Positions 32,330 through 41,532 of a DNA stretch of 64,000 bases are shown here, one piece after another. Each line of letters starts with the position of its first letter. Position 1 is the first letter of the stretch. This DNA is from Micromonospora rubida. Its GTDB lineage: Bacteria > Actinomycetota > Actinomycetes > Mycobacteriales > Micromonosporaceae. The notes beneath the pieces are model-generated. The model saw nothing but the letters and a program-made list of their open reading frames with translations. It had not been told where the DNA came from and ran no database searches. The stretch spans positions 248,001 to 312,000 of the forward strand of contig NZ_JAAALO010000005.1 in assembly GCF_009908295.1 (NCBI RefSeq), in the 5' to 3' direction. The position numbers were made by a program, and so were the translations under genes.

Positions 32330-34488
32330 GTTCGTACCTCCGGTAGGGGGCGACTCGGTGCCGCCGCGACAGCGGGTCGCCGCGGCGCGGGCTCCACGGG
32401 TCGCAGCGCCGAGGCGTAGTGGGTCAGCTCGGCGTCGAGGGCTCGGGCGATCGAGCCGACCCGCCGGAACACGTGCCCCTCACCGGGGAAGCGCAGATAG
32501 GTGTGGGGCGCCCGGGCCTCGGTCAGCGCGGCGACGAAACGTTCGGCCGGTGCCAGCGGACAGACGGGGTCCTCCTCTCCCTGGAGCAGCAGCAGCGGCC
32601 CGGCGAGCCGGGCGGCGCGGCGGGTGGGCGACCGGTCGGCGTACGCGGCAAGGGCCGCCGGCAGCGGCCCGATCAGGCCGTGCAGGTAGTGCGACTCCAG
32701 GTCGTGGGTCTCCCCCTCGGCCCAGGCCACCGGGTCCAGCACCGGGAAGTACGCGACCCCGCAGCGGAACGTGTCGACGCTGGTCAGCGCCGCGCAGGTG
32801 GTCCAGCCACCGGCCGAGCCGCCGCGCAGCGCGAGCCGGTCGGCGTCGACGGTCCCCTCGTCGGCCAGGGCCCGGGCGACGGCCGCGCAGTCGGCGACGT
32901 CGACGATCCCCCAGCCGCCGCGCAGCCGGTCCCGCCAGGCCCGGCCGAAGCCGGTGGAGCCGCCGTAGTCGACCAGCGCCACCGCGTACCCCCGGCTGGT
33001 GAACAGCAGCGTCTCGGGGTCGAGGGCGTCGGTGACCCGACCGGTCGGGCCGCCGTGGGCGACGACCAGCAGCGGCGGCGGAGGCCCCGTCCCGGCCGCG
33101 ACGGTGGGGTTGCGGGGCCGGTAGACCACGGCGTGCACCTCCGCGCCGGGCACGGGGAAGCGGCGGTGCTCGGGCACCGGCAGCCACCCGGGGCCGGGGG
33201 TGCGGTAGCGGTCCCCGGTCAGCGCGTCGGCCCGGCCGGTGGCGGTGTCCACCCGCACCAGGGCGGGCTGCCGGTCGGGCGACGCGGCCATCCCGGCCAC
33301 CGTCGTGCCGGCGGCGCTCACCGGCCCCCACACCGTGTACGGCAGGTCCAGCCCGTCGAGGGTGCCCCGGGCCGGGTCGAGCAGGGCGAGCCGGGTGCCG
33401 TGCCGGGGCGGGTCGGCGTCGCGCCCCGGGACCGGGCCGGGCCGAGGGCCGCCGTACCAGCCGGTGACGGCCAGCGCGATCCGGCCGTCGGCCAGCGGCG
33501 CGGCCCAGGTCTGCCCGGGCCGCCAGAGGGCGCCGCCGATCTCCCGCTCGCCGCGCCACAGCGGCCGGCGGGTGCCGTCCAGGCCGATCGCGTACGGGTT
33601 CCACCAGCCCTCCGGGTCGGTGAGGGCCAACAGGTTGCCCGCGTCGAGCCACTCGGCCTGGCAGACCGCCTCGGTGTCGCCGCCGGCCAGCACCCGGTGT
33701 TCGGAGAGCCGGCCGTCGACGACGGGTGCGACGCGCAGCCGGGCGGCGTCCCACGACATGTCCGGGTGGTCCCAGCCGAGCCAGGCGGCGTGCCGGCCGT
33801 CCGGGGCGACCCGCAGGCCGGCGAGGAACCGGTGCCCGCCGTCGCCCAGCACCCGGGGCTCGGTGTCGCCGTCCAGCGGCACCGCGACGAGGTCGCGCAG
33901 CACGTCGGTGGTGCGGGGGCCGGTGCGCCGCTCCCGCACGCACCACACCTCCCCGCCGACGAGGGTGCCCTCGACGTACCGGTGCCGGCCATCCCGTGGC
34001 GGGGTGAGCGGGCGGGGCGGCGGGGCGTCCGGGCCGACGGTCACCAGGTACAGCCGCTGGTCGGCGTCGCGGGACACGACTGCCGCGTCGGCGGAGACGA
34101 TGGTGAACGGTCGGCCACCGTACTCCTGGACCCGGCTGCGCACGCTCCACCCGGCGGGGACGGCGTCGACGGTGCCGCCGGCGGCGGTCCACCGGCACAG
34201 CACGGCCCGGCCGCCCTCGTCGGGGCGCAGGTCGGTGAACCAGACGGCGTCGCCGTGGGCGACCACCCACTGCTCCAGCAGCCAGCGGGGCTCCCCGCCG
34301 GCCACCGCCGCGTCCTCGGGGCGGAACGGCGACGGCCACGGCCCGTGGCCGGACGCGGAGCCGACGTCACCGCCGGACGCCGGGCCGACGTCACCGCCGG
34401 GCGCCGGGCCAACGTCACCGCCAGACTGCGCGCCGACGTCACGGCCAGGTGCCGGACCGACGTCACGGCCAGACGGTGGCGCGGTCAT
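32326..34488 (-). CDS. S9-family prolyl oligopeptidase-like serine peptidase
   Basis: The 720-residue protein has an N-terminal beta-propeller (about 60-440) and a C-terminal alpha/beta hydrolase (about 450-700) with GGSAGGW (nucleophile Ser), Asp in QGEEDPVCP and His in PGEGHVF. It lacks a signal peptide, so it acts in the cytoplasm. Residues 7-46 are five copies of an 8-residue unit (GGDVGPAP type) before the propeller, unusual for the family. The ATG at 34488 overlaps the VOC gene stop by 4 bp. A cluster peptidase of this type might cleave or trim a peptide or protect the producer; the substrate is unknown. Confidence 0.88.
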   Translation of the reverse strand: MTAPPSGRDVGPAPGRDVGAQSGGDVGPAPGGDVGPASGGDVGSASGHGPWPSPFRPEDAAVAGGEPRWLLEQWVVAHGDAVWFTDLRPDEGGRAVLCRWTAAGGTVDAVPAGWSVRSRVQEYGGRPFTIVSADAAVVSRDADQRLYLVTVGPDAPPPRPLTPPRDGRHRYVEGTLVGGEVWCVRERRTGPRTTDVLRDLVAVPLDGDTEPRVLGDGGHRFLAGLRVAPDGRHAAWLGWDHPDMSWDAARLRVAPVVDGRLSEHRVLAGGDTEAVCQAEWLDAGNLLALTDPEGWWNPYAIGLDGTRRPLWRGEREIGGALWRPGQTWAAPLADGRIALAVTGWYGGPRPGPVPGRDADPPRHGTRLALLDPARGTLDGLDLPYTVWGPVSAAGTTVAGMAASPDRQPALVRVDTATGRADALTGDRYRTPGPGWLPVPEHRRFPVPGAEVHAVVYRPRNPTVAAGTGPPPPLLVVAHGGPTGRVTDALDPETLLFTSRGYAVALVDYGGSTGFGRAWRDRLRGGWGIVDVADCAAVARALADEGTVDADRLALRGGSAGGWTTCAALTSVDTFRCGVAYFPVLDPVAWAEGETHDLESHYLHGLIGPLPAALAAYADRSPTRRAARLAGPLLLLQGEEDPVCPLAPAERFVAALTEARAPHTYLRFPGEGHVFRRVGSIARALDAELTHYASALRPVEPAPRRPAVAAAPSRPLPEVRT
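34351..34470 (-). repeat. 24-bp in-frame tandem repeat, 5 copies, in the S9 peptidase
   Basis: Five units encode GRDVGPAP, GRDVGAQS, GGDVGPAP, GGDVGPAS, GGDVGSAS. The ACGTCAC core recurs on an exact 24-bp period. It encodes a flexible N-terminal extension. Confidence 0.9.
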
Positions 34489-35354
34489 CGCGTCGCCCCG
34501 GCGAGCCGGGCGGCGACCAGCCGGACCGGGGCGAGCCCGGTGGCGGCCGGGTCGATCACCGGCCTTCCGTCGACGCCGGCACCGACGGCGATCCCCCGAC
34601 GGCGGATCGCCCCGGCCGCCTCGGCGGGCGAGTCGACGGCGAGGGCGACGGCGCACAGGCCGGGGCCGAGCCGGTCGAGGTGGGCGGCGACCGGGTCGCC
34701 GGGCCCGGCGGGGGCGAGCAGCCGCAGCGTCCGCCCGTCGGGCAGCGTCCACTCGGCGGACCGCTCGCCGCGCCGGGGCGGGCCGCCGAGCAGGACGGCG
34801 TACTCGGCTACGGCGGCGTCGAGGCCGGTGACGGCGACGTCCACCCCGGCCAGGCCGTGGACGCCGCCCCGGCGCAGCTCGGCCGGGTCGGGGGCCGCCT
34901 CGGGCCACGGGTCGAGGTATTCGATGAGCGACGGCAGCCGGCCGGTGCGGAACTCCTCGCCGTGCGCGCCGACCCGCCACCGGCGGCGCCGGCCGTCGGG
35001 GCGCACCGACTCGCCGCCGATCGGCGGACTGACCGGGATGCCCCGCCCGGCCAGGGCGGCGCAGGTCGACGGCAGGTCCTCGGCGGCGAGGACGGCGGAC
35101 ACCCAGCCGCCGCCGGCGTCGATCACGTCGGTCATCCGGCGGCTCGCCGGGCGGCCGGCCGCCTCTGCGCGGTCGACGACGGTGATCAGTTCGAGGTAGC
35201 TGTCGGCGAACCGCAGGACCGCGTTGGTCGTACCCCAGCCGGGGTGTCGGCTGCCGGGGCGCGACGGGCGGTCGAGGCAGGCGGTGAACGCGGCCCGCGC
35301 CGCGTCCAGGTCGGGTACGGCGAGCATGACGTGGTCGACACCGGTGATGGGCAT
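34485..35354 (-). CDS. VOC (glyoxalase/bleomycin resistance fold) protein
   Basis: The 289-residue protein has two betaalphabetabetabeta VOC units: the first starts MPITGVDHVMLAVPDLDAAR, the second LAGVDVAVTGLDAAVAEYAV. The first part aligns with the glyoxalase-like domain often found in small-molecule clusters. Possible metal ligands are His8 and Glu in SYLELITV. Such proteins can be metal-dependent dioxygenases, isomerases or ligand-sequestering resistance proteins. The ATG at 35354 follows GGAGC. It lies 110 bp after the NRPS 2 stop, across a moderate hairpin, and overlaps the S9 peptidase by 4 bp. The role in the pathway is unknown. Confidence 0.75.
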   Translation of the reverse strand: MPITGVDHVMLAVPDLDAARAAFTACLDRPSRPGSRHPGWGTTNAVLRFADSYLELITVVDRAEAAGRPASRRMTDVIDAGGGWVSAVLAAEDLPSTCAALAGRGIPVSPPIGGESVRPDGRRRRWRVGAHGEEFRTGRLPSLIEYLDPWPEAAPDPAELRRGGVHGLAGVDVAVTGLDAAVAEYAVLLGGPPRRGERSAEWTLPDGRTLRLLAPAGPGDPVAAHLDRLGPGLCAVALAVDSPAEAAGAIRRRGIAVGAGVDGRPVIDPAATGLAPVRLVAARLAGATR

Positions 35355-35424
35355 GGGGACGCTCCAGGCGGGTCCGCCCGGCCGGCGGGCCGGGGAGGGT
35401 CGGGGTGCGGGTCGGGGTGCGGGC

Positions 35425-35458
35425 CGGGGCGGGCGGGCCGGTTGGCACGCCCGCCCCG
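35425..35458 (-). terminator. 11-bp hairpin after NRPS 2, possible attenuator
   Basis: CGGGGCGGGCG at 35425-35435 pairs with 35448-35458. It lies 7 bp beyond the NRPS 2 stop and before the VOC gene, so it may lower expression of the downstream genes without fully ending transcription. Confidence 0.45.
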
Positions 35459-35464
35459 CGCGGG

Positions 35465-38400
35465 TCATTCCAGGAACTCGGCGAGGTCGTCGGCCTCGCC
35501 CAGCTCGGCGAGCAGCCGCGCCGCGGCGGCCACCCGCTCGCCCTGCTCCGGGTCGTCGAGCAGGACGGCGGCCACCTCGGCCACGGTCGGGCCGGTGAAC
35601 ACGGCCCGCAGGGGCAGCTCGCCGCCGGTCAGCTCGCGGACCCGGGACACCAACTGGGTGGCGATGACCGAGTTGCCGCCGAGCTGGAAGAAGTGGTCGT
35701 GCCGGCCGACCCGGTCGACGCCGAGCAGCTCGGCCCACACCTCGGCGAGGAGTTGCTCCAGCGGCCCCTCGGGGGCGACGAAGTACCGTTCGTCGTCGCG
35801 GCCGACGGTCGCCTCGGTCAGCGCCCGGCGGTCCACCTTGCCGTTGCCGGTCAGCGGCAGCCGGTCCAGCACCGTCAGGGCGCCCGGCACCATGTACCGG
35901 GGCAGCCTCGCGCCGACGTGGGCCAGCACGTCCGCCGGGTCCGGCGTCGCGCCGGGCACCGGGGTCACGTACGCGACCAGCCGCAGCGTCTGCGGGGTGG
36001 CCCCGGCGGCCACGGCCACCGCCCGGTCCACCGCCGGGTGGTCGGCCAGGGCCGCCTCGACCTCGCCCAGCTCGATCCGGTGTCCCTGGATCTTCACCTG
36101 GAAGTCGGTGCGGCCGAGGATCTCGATGGTCCCGTCGGGCAGGTACCGGCCGAGGTCGCCGGAGGCGTACATCCGCTCCCCCGTCTCCGGGTTGCGGACG
36201 AACTGGGCGTCGGTGCGCTCCGGGTCGCGCCAGTAGCCGCGGGCCAGGCCGACGCCGCTCTCGATGTGGATCTCCCCCGGCACCCACACGGGACGGTGCT
36301 CGCGGCGGGCGTCGAGCACGTGGTAGCGCTGGTTGCCCATGGGCCGCCCGTACGGGATGCTCGGCCAGGCCGGGTCGACCTCCCCGATCGGGTTGATCAC
36401 CGACCAGACGCAGCTCTCGGTGGGCCCGCCGGAGCCGATCACCCGGATGCCCGGGGCGACGGCCCGCAGCCGGTCCGGCAGGGTCAGCGGGATCCAGTCC
36501 CCGGCCAGCACGGTCAGCGCCAGCGGGGCGAGGGTCTCCCCGGTGCCCTCGACGTGGCTGACCAGGATCTCCAGCAGCGCCGGCACCGAGTTCCAGAAGG
36601 TGACCCCGTGCCGGCGGACCAGCTCGGCCCACTGCTGCGGGTCGGGGTTCGGCGTCGGCGTCGGCACGACGACCGTCCCGCCGGCCGCGATGATGCCGAA
36701 CACGTCGTACACGGACAGGTCGAAGTGCAGCCCGGAGACGGCCAGGCAGCGGTCGTCCGCGCCGACGCCGAAGCGGCGGTTGACGTCGCAGATGGTGTTC
36801 GCGGCACCCCGGTGGTCGACCATCACCCCCTTCGGCCGGCCCGTCGAGCCGGAGGTGTAGATGACGTACGCCAGGTCCGTGACCGCCTGGACGGGCTCCA
36901 GCGGGCCCGGGTCGACGTCGTCGAAGTCGGCGTCGACGCACAACCGGCGCACCCCGTCGGGCCACTCGATGCCGGGGTCCACGGCGGACTGGGTGAGCAC
37001 GGTGGTCACCTCTGCGTCGCGCAGCAGGTGGCGCAGCCGCTCGGCGGGCACCTGCGCGTCGATCGGCAGGTACGCCGCCCCGGACGCGAGCACGCCGTGC
37101 GCGGCGACGATCTGCTCCCAGCCCTTCTCCATCACCACGGCGACGAGCTGGTCGGGCCGGGCCCCGTCGGCGCGCAGCCGCCGGCCGACCTGGTTGACCC
37201 GCCGGTCCAGCTCCCGGTACGTGAGCACGGTGTCCCCGCAGATCACCGCCGGGGCGTCGGGACGCGCCGCGGCGTGCTGGGCGACCGGGGTGTGCAGCAG
37301 CAGCTCCGGCAGCGGCGCGTCGGTGCGGTTGACCTCCCGCCGGACCTCGAGCTGGTGCTCGGGCACCAGGGCGAACCGCTCGCTGCGCCAGCTCTCCGGC
37401 TCGGCGACGAGCCGGTCCAGCAGCCGGCAGTACGCGCCGAACATGTCCGGGAGCATCCCCTCGGGGAACATCTCGTCGATGGTGTCCCAGCTGAAGTGCA
37501 GCGCCCCGGCCACCTCGGAGACCTGGAAGTCCAGGGTCACCTGCGGGGTCTGGGTGCTGGTGTGGCTGGCCTCGCCGAGGGCCGTGGTGAAGTGCCGGGG
37601 CGGCTGCCCGAGCAGGCTGGTCACCACGACCGGGAACGCGGCGCGCACCTCGCCCCGCTGCCGCCGGGCCAGCTCCCGCATCACCCGCACCCCGCCGAAG
37701 TAGCGGTGCTCCAGGTCCTCGAAGAGCTGCTGCTGGATGGAGCGGGCCCGCTCGGCGAACGTGCCGTCGACCTTCTCCACCGCCAGCAGCGAGGTGGTGG
37801 TGAAGTCGCCGATCAGCTTGTCGACGTCGGGGTGCAGCGGCAGCCGGTTGAACAGCGGGAAGTTGACGGTGAACCGGTCGGTGCCGCTCCACGCCCGCAG
37901 CACCTCGGCGAAGGCGGCCACCACCACGCCCGACGGGGTGGCCCCGGCGGCGTGCGCCCGTTCCTTCAGCGCCGTCCACGCGGCCGGGTCGAGCCGGTGC
38001 TCGCGGCGGGTGAACCGCACGTCGGTGACGTCGGCCGCGCCGGCGGCGCGGGGCAGCTCCGGGGCCGGCGGCAGGCCGTTGTCGATCCGGTCCAGCCAGT
38101 ACCGCTTCGACCGCTGGTACACCTCGGACCGCTCCAGCGCCACGTCGGCGGCGAGCACGTAGTCGCGGAACGACAGCCGCGGCGCGGGCAGCTCGGCCGC
38201 CGGGTCCTCGTAGCAGGTGATCAGGTCGGGCACGAGGATCTGGAAGTAGCTCCAGGCGTCGATGATGAGCAGGTCGAGACTGAGGTGGATCAGCCCGCGC
38301 CCGTCGGGCAGCAGGGTGAGCCGGACGTCCCACAGCGGGAACGTGTCGGCCGGGGCGACGTGGTGGGAGAGGTGGTCGCGCAGCTCCGCCACCGCCCGGT

Positions 38401-41287
38401 CGGCCTCGGCCGGCGTACGGTCGCGCAGGTCCAGCACCGGGATCTCGTGCTGCGGCGGGTCGGCGAGCACCCGCTGGGTACCGTCGGGGCGGATCACCGC
38501 GCGGAGCATGTCGTGCCGGTCCAGCACCCGCGCCCAGGCGGCCCGGAACCGGTCCACGTCGAGGTCGCCGCTGCGCCACTCCCAGTACCCGTGGCAGCCG
38601 ACGCCGCCCAGCTCGACGGCGTCGCTGCGGCCGATCCAGTACGCCTGCTGGGTGTCGGTGAGCGGGAACGGCTCGTACCGGTCCTCGGGGTGGTGGGCGA
38701 TCGGCGGCAGGTCGCCGAACGGGTCCTCGTCGACCTGCGCGGCCTCGATCAGCGCCGCCACCCGGGCCACCGAGGCGATCCGGTCGGGGGCCAGCTCGAC
38801 CTCGTACCGGCTGGCGGCCAGGGCGAGCACCGCCTGCCGGAGCCGCTCCGGAACGCCCGGGCCGGTCAGGTCGTCCTCGACGCCGATCCGCTCCACCCCG
38901 AGGACCTCCGCGCACAGGTCGGCGAGGTCACGTTCGAGGGGGGTGCGCGGGGCGACGTACGGGGCGTCGCTGACCGGTGCGGGCGGGGCGGGCAGGGCCG
39001 CCCGGTCCAGCTTGCCGTTGGGCAGGCACGGCAGCCCGGCGAGCCGCACGATGGCGCCCGGCAGCAGGTGCGACGGGAGCCGGTTGGCCAGCGCCTCGCG
39101 CAGCGCCCGGCTGGAGAACGCGGCCTCGTCGGCGGGGACGACGTACGCGACGAGCTGCGGTCGCCCGTCCCGGCCGGGGCGGGCCAGCACGGCCGCCTCG
39201 CGGACGGTGCCGTCGGCGGTCAGCGCGGCCTCCACCTCGGTGAGCACCACCCGGTGCCCGCCGACGCGGACCACGCTGTCGGCCCGGCCGAGGATCTCCA
39301 CGGTGCCGTCGGCCCGGTACCGGGCCAGGTCGCCGGTGCGGTAGAGCACCGGACCCGGCTCCTCGGGCAGCGGGTTGCGCACGAACGCCTCGGCGTCGCA
39401 CTCGGGGCGGGCGAGGTAGCCGGCGGCGAGGCCGGCGCCGGCCACGTACAGCTCGCCGGCCACGCCGACGGGCACCGGCTCGCGGTGCCGGTCGAGCACG
39501 TACACCCGCATGTTGGCGACGGGCCGGCCGACGCTGGGCAGCCGGGCCGCGCGCTCGTCCTCGGGCACGGCACGCGAGGTGCAGCGCACCCCGGAACCCC
39601 GGTCGTAGCAGCTCGTCGCCGCGCCGATCTCGGTGGCGCCGTAGCAGGCGACGACCTCGAACGGCAGGGCCGGGTTCGGCCAGTGGCGCATCGGCTCGCC
39701 GATCGCGACCAGCACCCGCAGCGCGGACCGGTCCGGCCAGAACAGCCCGGCGAGGCGCTCGGCCAGCCGGTTGAGCACCAGGGCGTGGGTGACGCCCCGG
39801 GCGACCAGCCAGTCCCGCAGCCGGGTCGGGCTGGCCGTGGTCCGGGGGTCGGCGATGGTGATCTCCGCACCGCAGGCGAGGAAGGGCATCCACTCCAACA
39901 GGCCGATGCCGAAGCCGGGCGCGGAGACCCACCCGGCCCGGTCGGCCGGGCCCACCCCGTACGCCCGGCACGTCCAGTTGGCCAGGTTGACCAGGGTGCG
40001 GTGGCGCTGGCGGACCGCCTTCGGCTCGCCGGTGGAGCCGGAGGTGTAGGCGATCTGGCAGATCTCGTCGGGTTCCGGGGCCGGCGCGTCGGGCGGGCCG
40101 GCCTCCCGGGCGTCGATCTCGGCGGAGTCGCGGTCCAGGCACACTGCCCGCCGGGCCACCTGGCCGGGCAGGTCGTCGAGGAACCCGTCGAGGGTGACCA
40201 CGAGGTCCGGGCGGGTCTCGGCGAGCATCAGCTCGATCCGGCTGCCGGGCTGCCCGGGGTCGAGCAGCACCACCGTGCCGGCGGCGCGGTGCACGGCCAG
40301 GGTGGCGACCACGGCGGCGGCGCTGCGCTCCAGGTAGAGCCCGACCCGGCCGCCGTCGGGCAGGCCGGTGGCGCGCAGGTGCCGGGCGAGGCGGTTCGCC
40401 GCCTCGTCGAGCTGGGCGAAGCTGAGCCGGCAGCCCCGGTCGCGCACGGCCGGCGCGTCGGGGCGGCGGGCCGCCAGGTCGGCGACCCGGGCCGCCCAGG
40501 GCCGCTCGTCGGTGAAGTCGACGCCGGTGTCGTTCCAGTCCAACAGCATGCGACGGCGTTCCTCGGCCCGCAGCAGTGCGGCCCGGGAGACCGGCAGGTC
40601 GGGGGCGGCCACCAGGGAGCCGAGCAGGGTGGCCAGTTGGTCGGCGAGTCGGCCGGCGGTGGCGGCGGCGAACAGGGTGGCGTCGTAGTGCAGGCTGGCC
40701 GCGCCGACCGCGCCGAGCACCAGGGTCAGGTCCGCGCCGGGCCAGACCTGGCCCTCCTCGCCCGGGGCGACGGCGTGGAAGCCGACCGCGAACGGGGCCG
40801 CGGCGCCCGGCACGTCGTCGGGCCGGATCAGCCGGCCCACCTCGGCCAGCGGCAGCGGCGACAGCCGGTTGGCGTTGGCCTCGGCCGCCTCGACCTGCCG
40901 GATCAGGTTCCGGTAGCTCGCGCCGACCGGGACGCGGACCCGGCGGGCCACCGCCTGTCCCTCGCCGGCCGGCACCCCGACCACCAGGTCGGCGTCGGCG
41001 CCGTACCGGACCAGCAGGGCAACCAGGGCCGCGAGCCAGCCGACCGGCGGCGTGACGTCCAGGTCGGTCAGCGCGGCGAGGGTACGCGGGGAGGCCGGCA
41101 CCGGTACGCGGGCGGGGGCGTACTCCCGCTCGGGTGGCCGCAGCCGGTCCAGCGGCAGCTCGACCGCGGCGGTGCCGCCGGCCAGGTGCTGTCGCCACTC
41201 CTCCCGGGCCGACCCGGCCGCCGTACCGGGCCGCTCGATCCCGGGTCGTCCGGGAGACGTGTTGCCGATGGGCAGCGAAGTCGTCAC
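35465..41287 (-). CDS. NRPS 2: partial C - A - dead PCP - Cy - A - PCP
   Basis: 1940 residues. It begins with a C-terminal lobe of a condensation domain (about 25-245). A1 (about 250-765) has A3 TSGSTGEPK, A10 Lys in PNGKLD (about 759), and Gly in APGFG (about 460) at the Asp235 position. The segment after it (about 780-850) has the start of a PCP (AEVLGVERIGVEDDL) but no LGGxS serine, so no phosphopantetheine site. A cyclization domain follows (about 870-1300; DxxxxD as DLLIID at 1005-1010). A2 (about 1320-1830) shows FDLSVYDVF, GGPTES and, read by hand, a pocket D-L-Y-N-V-A-S-V-W-K, close to Cy-associated Cys-type codes. The last PCP is intact (FFQLGGNS). The GTG at 41287 has AGGAG upstream. 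It probably makes an oxazoline or thiazoline ring. Confidence 0.88.
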   Translation of the reverse strand: MTTSLPIGNTSPGRPGIERPGTAAGSAREEWRQHLAGGTAAVELPLDRLRPPEREYAPARVPVPASPRTLAALTDLDVTPPVGWLAALVALLVRYGADADLVVGVPAGEGQAVARRVRVPVGASYRNLIRQVEAAEANANRLSPLPLAEVGRLIRPDDVPGAAAPFAVGFHAVAPGEEGQVWPGADLTLVLGAVGAASLHYDATLFAAATAGRLADQLATLLGSLVAAPDLPVSRAALLRAEERRRMLLDWNDTGVDFTDERPWAARVADLAARRPDAPAVRDRGCRLSFAQLDEAANRLARHLRATGLPDGGRVGLYLERSAAAVVATLAVHRAAGTVVLLDPGQPGSRIELMLAETRPDLVVTLDGFLDDLPGQVARRAVCLDRDSAEIDAREAGPPDAPAPEPDEICQIAYTSGSTGEPKAVRQRHRTLVNLANWTCRAYGVGPADRAGWVSAPGFGIGLLEWMPFLACGAEITIADPRTTASPTRLRDWLVARGVTHALVLNRLAERLAGLFWPDRSALRVLVAIGEPMRHWPNPALPFEVVACYGATEIGAATSCYDRGSGVRCTSRAVPEDERAARLPSVGRPVANMRVYVLDRHREPVPVGVAGELYVAGAGLAAGYLARPECDAEAFVRNPLPEEPGPVLYRTGDLARYRADGTVEILGRADSVVRVGGHRVVLTEVEAALTADGTVREAAVLARPGRDGRPQLVAYVVPADEAAFSSRALREALANRLPSHLLPGAIVRLAGLPCLPNGKLDRAALPAPPAPVSDAPYVAPRTPLERDLADLCAEVLGVERIGVEDDLTGPGVPERLRQAVLALAASRYEVELAPDRIASVARVAALIEAAQVDEDPFGDLPPIAHHPEDRYEPFPLTDTQQAYWIGRSDAVELGGVGCHGYWEWRSGDLDVDRFRAAWARVLDRHDMLRAVIRPDGTQRVLADPPQHEIPVLDLRDRTPAEADRAVAELRDHLSHHVAPADTFPLWDVRLTLLPDGRGLIHLSLDLLIIDAWSYFQILVPDLITCYEDPAAELPAPRLSFRDYVLAADVALERSEVYQRSKRYWLDRIDNGLPPAPELPRAAGAADVTDVRFTRREHRLDPAAWTALKERAHAAGATPSGVVVAAFAEVLRAWSGTDRFTVNFPLFNRLPLHPDVDKLIGDFTTTSLLAVEKVDGTFAERARSIQQQLFEDLEHRYFGGVRVMRELARRQRGEVRAAFPVVVTSLLGQPPRHFTTALGEASHTSTQTPQVTLDFQVSEVAGALHFSWDTIDEMFPEGMLPDMFGAYCRLLDRLVAEPESWRSERFALVPEHQLEVRREVNRTDAPLPELLLHTPVAQHAAARPDAPAVICGDTVLTYRELDRRVNQVGRRLRADGARPDQLVAVVMEKGWEQIVAAHGVLASGAAYLPIDAQVPAERLRHLLRDAEVTTVLTQSAVDPGIEWPDGVRRLCVDADFDDVDPGPLEPVQAVTDLAYVIYTSGSTGRPKGVMVDHRGAANTICDVNRRFGVGADDRCLAVSGLHFDLSVYDVFGIIAAGGTVVVPTPTPNPDPQQWAELVRRHGVTFWNSVPALLEILVSHVEGTGETLAPLALTVLAGDWIPLTLPDRLRAVAPGIRVIGSGGPTESCVWSVINPIGEVDPAWPSIPYGRPMGNQRYHVLDARREHRPVWVPGEIHIESGVGLARGYWRDPERTDAQFVRNPETGERMYASGDLGRYLPDGTIEILGRTDFQVKIQGHRIELGEVEAALADHPAVDRAVAVAAGATPQTLRLVAYVTPVPGATPDPADVLAHVGARLPRYMVPGALTVLDRLPLTGNGKVDRRALTEATVGRDDERYFVAPEGPLEQLLAEVWAELLGVDRVGRHDHFFQLGGNSVIATQLVSRVRELTGGELPLRAVFTGPTVAEVAAVLLDDPEQGERVAAAARLLAELGEADDLAEFLE

Positions 41288-41359
41288 CGTAACTCCTCTC
41301 TCGCCTCGCCGGCCGGGCCGGAAGGCGTGGGTGCACGCACCGGTGCGAATGACCCGGCC

Positions 41360-41393
41360 ACGGTAGGGAGGCGCAGTTAGGCCCCGGTTACGC
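41360..41393 (-). promoter_or_regulatory. SARP-type promoter of NRPS 2
   Basis: Minus-strand heptamers GCGTAAC (41387-41393) and GCCTAAC (41376-41382) are 11 bp apart, then 8 bp, then CCTACCGT (41360-41367). It would drive the NRPS 2 - VOC - peptidase - MFS operon. Confidence 0.85.
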
Positions 41394-41449
41394 CCGTCGC
41401 CGGCCCTGGGGCGCCCGCCGGCCTATGGGGAGCCCGTCGGCGACGGGCG

Positions 41450-41483
41450 GCGTAACCGGCGGCGGACCGGTCGCGGGCAGCCT
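41450..41483 (+). promoter_or_regulatory. SARP-type promoter of the alpha/beta hydrolase gene
   Basis: Plus-strand heptamers GCGTAAC (41450-41456) and GGCGGAC (41461-41467) are 11 bp apart; the next 8 bp are followed by GGCAGCCT (41476-41483). The -10 is weaker than in the other sites. Confidence 0.6.
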
Positions 41484-41532
41484 GTCGCCTGCGCGGGCGC
41501 CCCGCCCGCGCGTCGACGCGAAGGAGAGGCCG

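Noticed and set aside
35405-41380. Very long plus-strand open frame (about 1990 codons) opposite NRPS 2
   Set aside because: It is the mirror of the GC-biased minus-strand NRPS gene: its product is low-complexity (Gly, Arg, Val, Gln, His) with no motifs, while the minus strand carries complete NRPS motifs.
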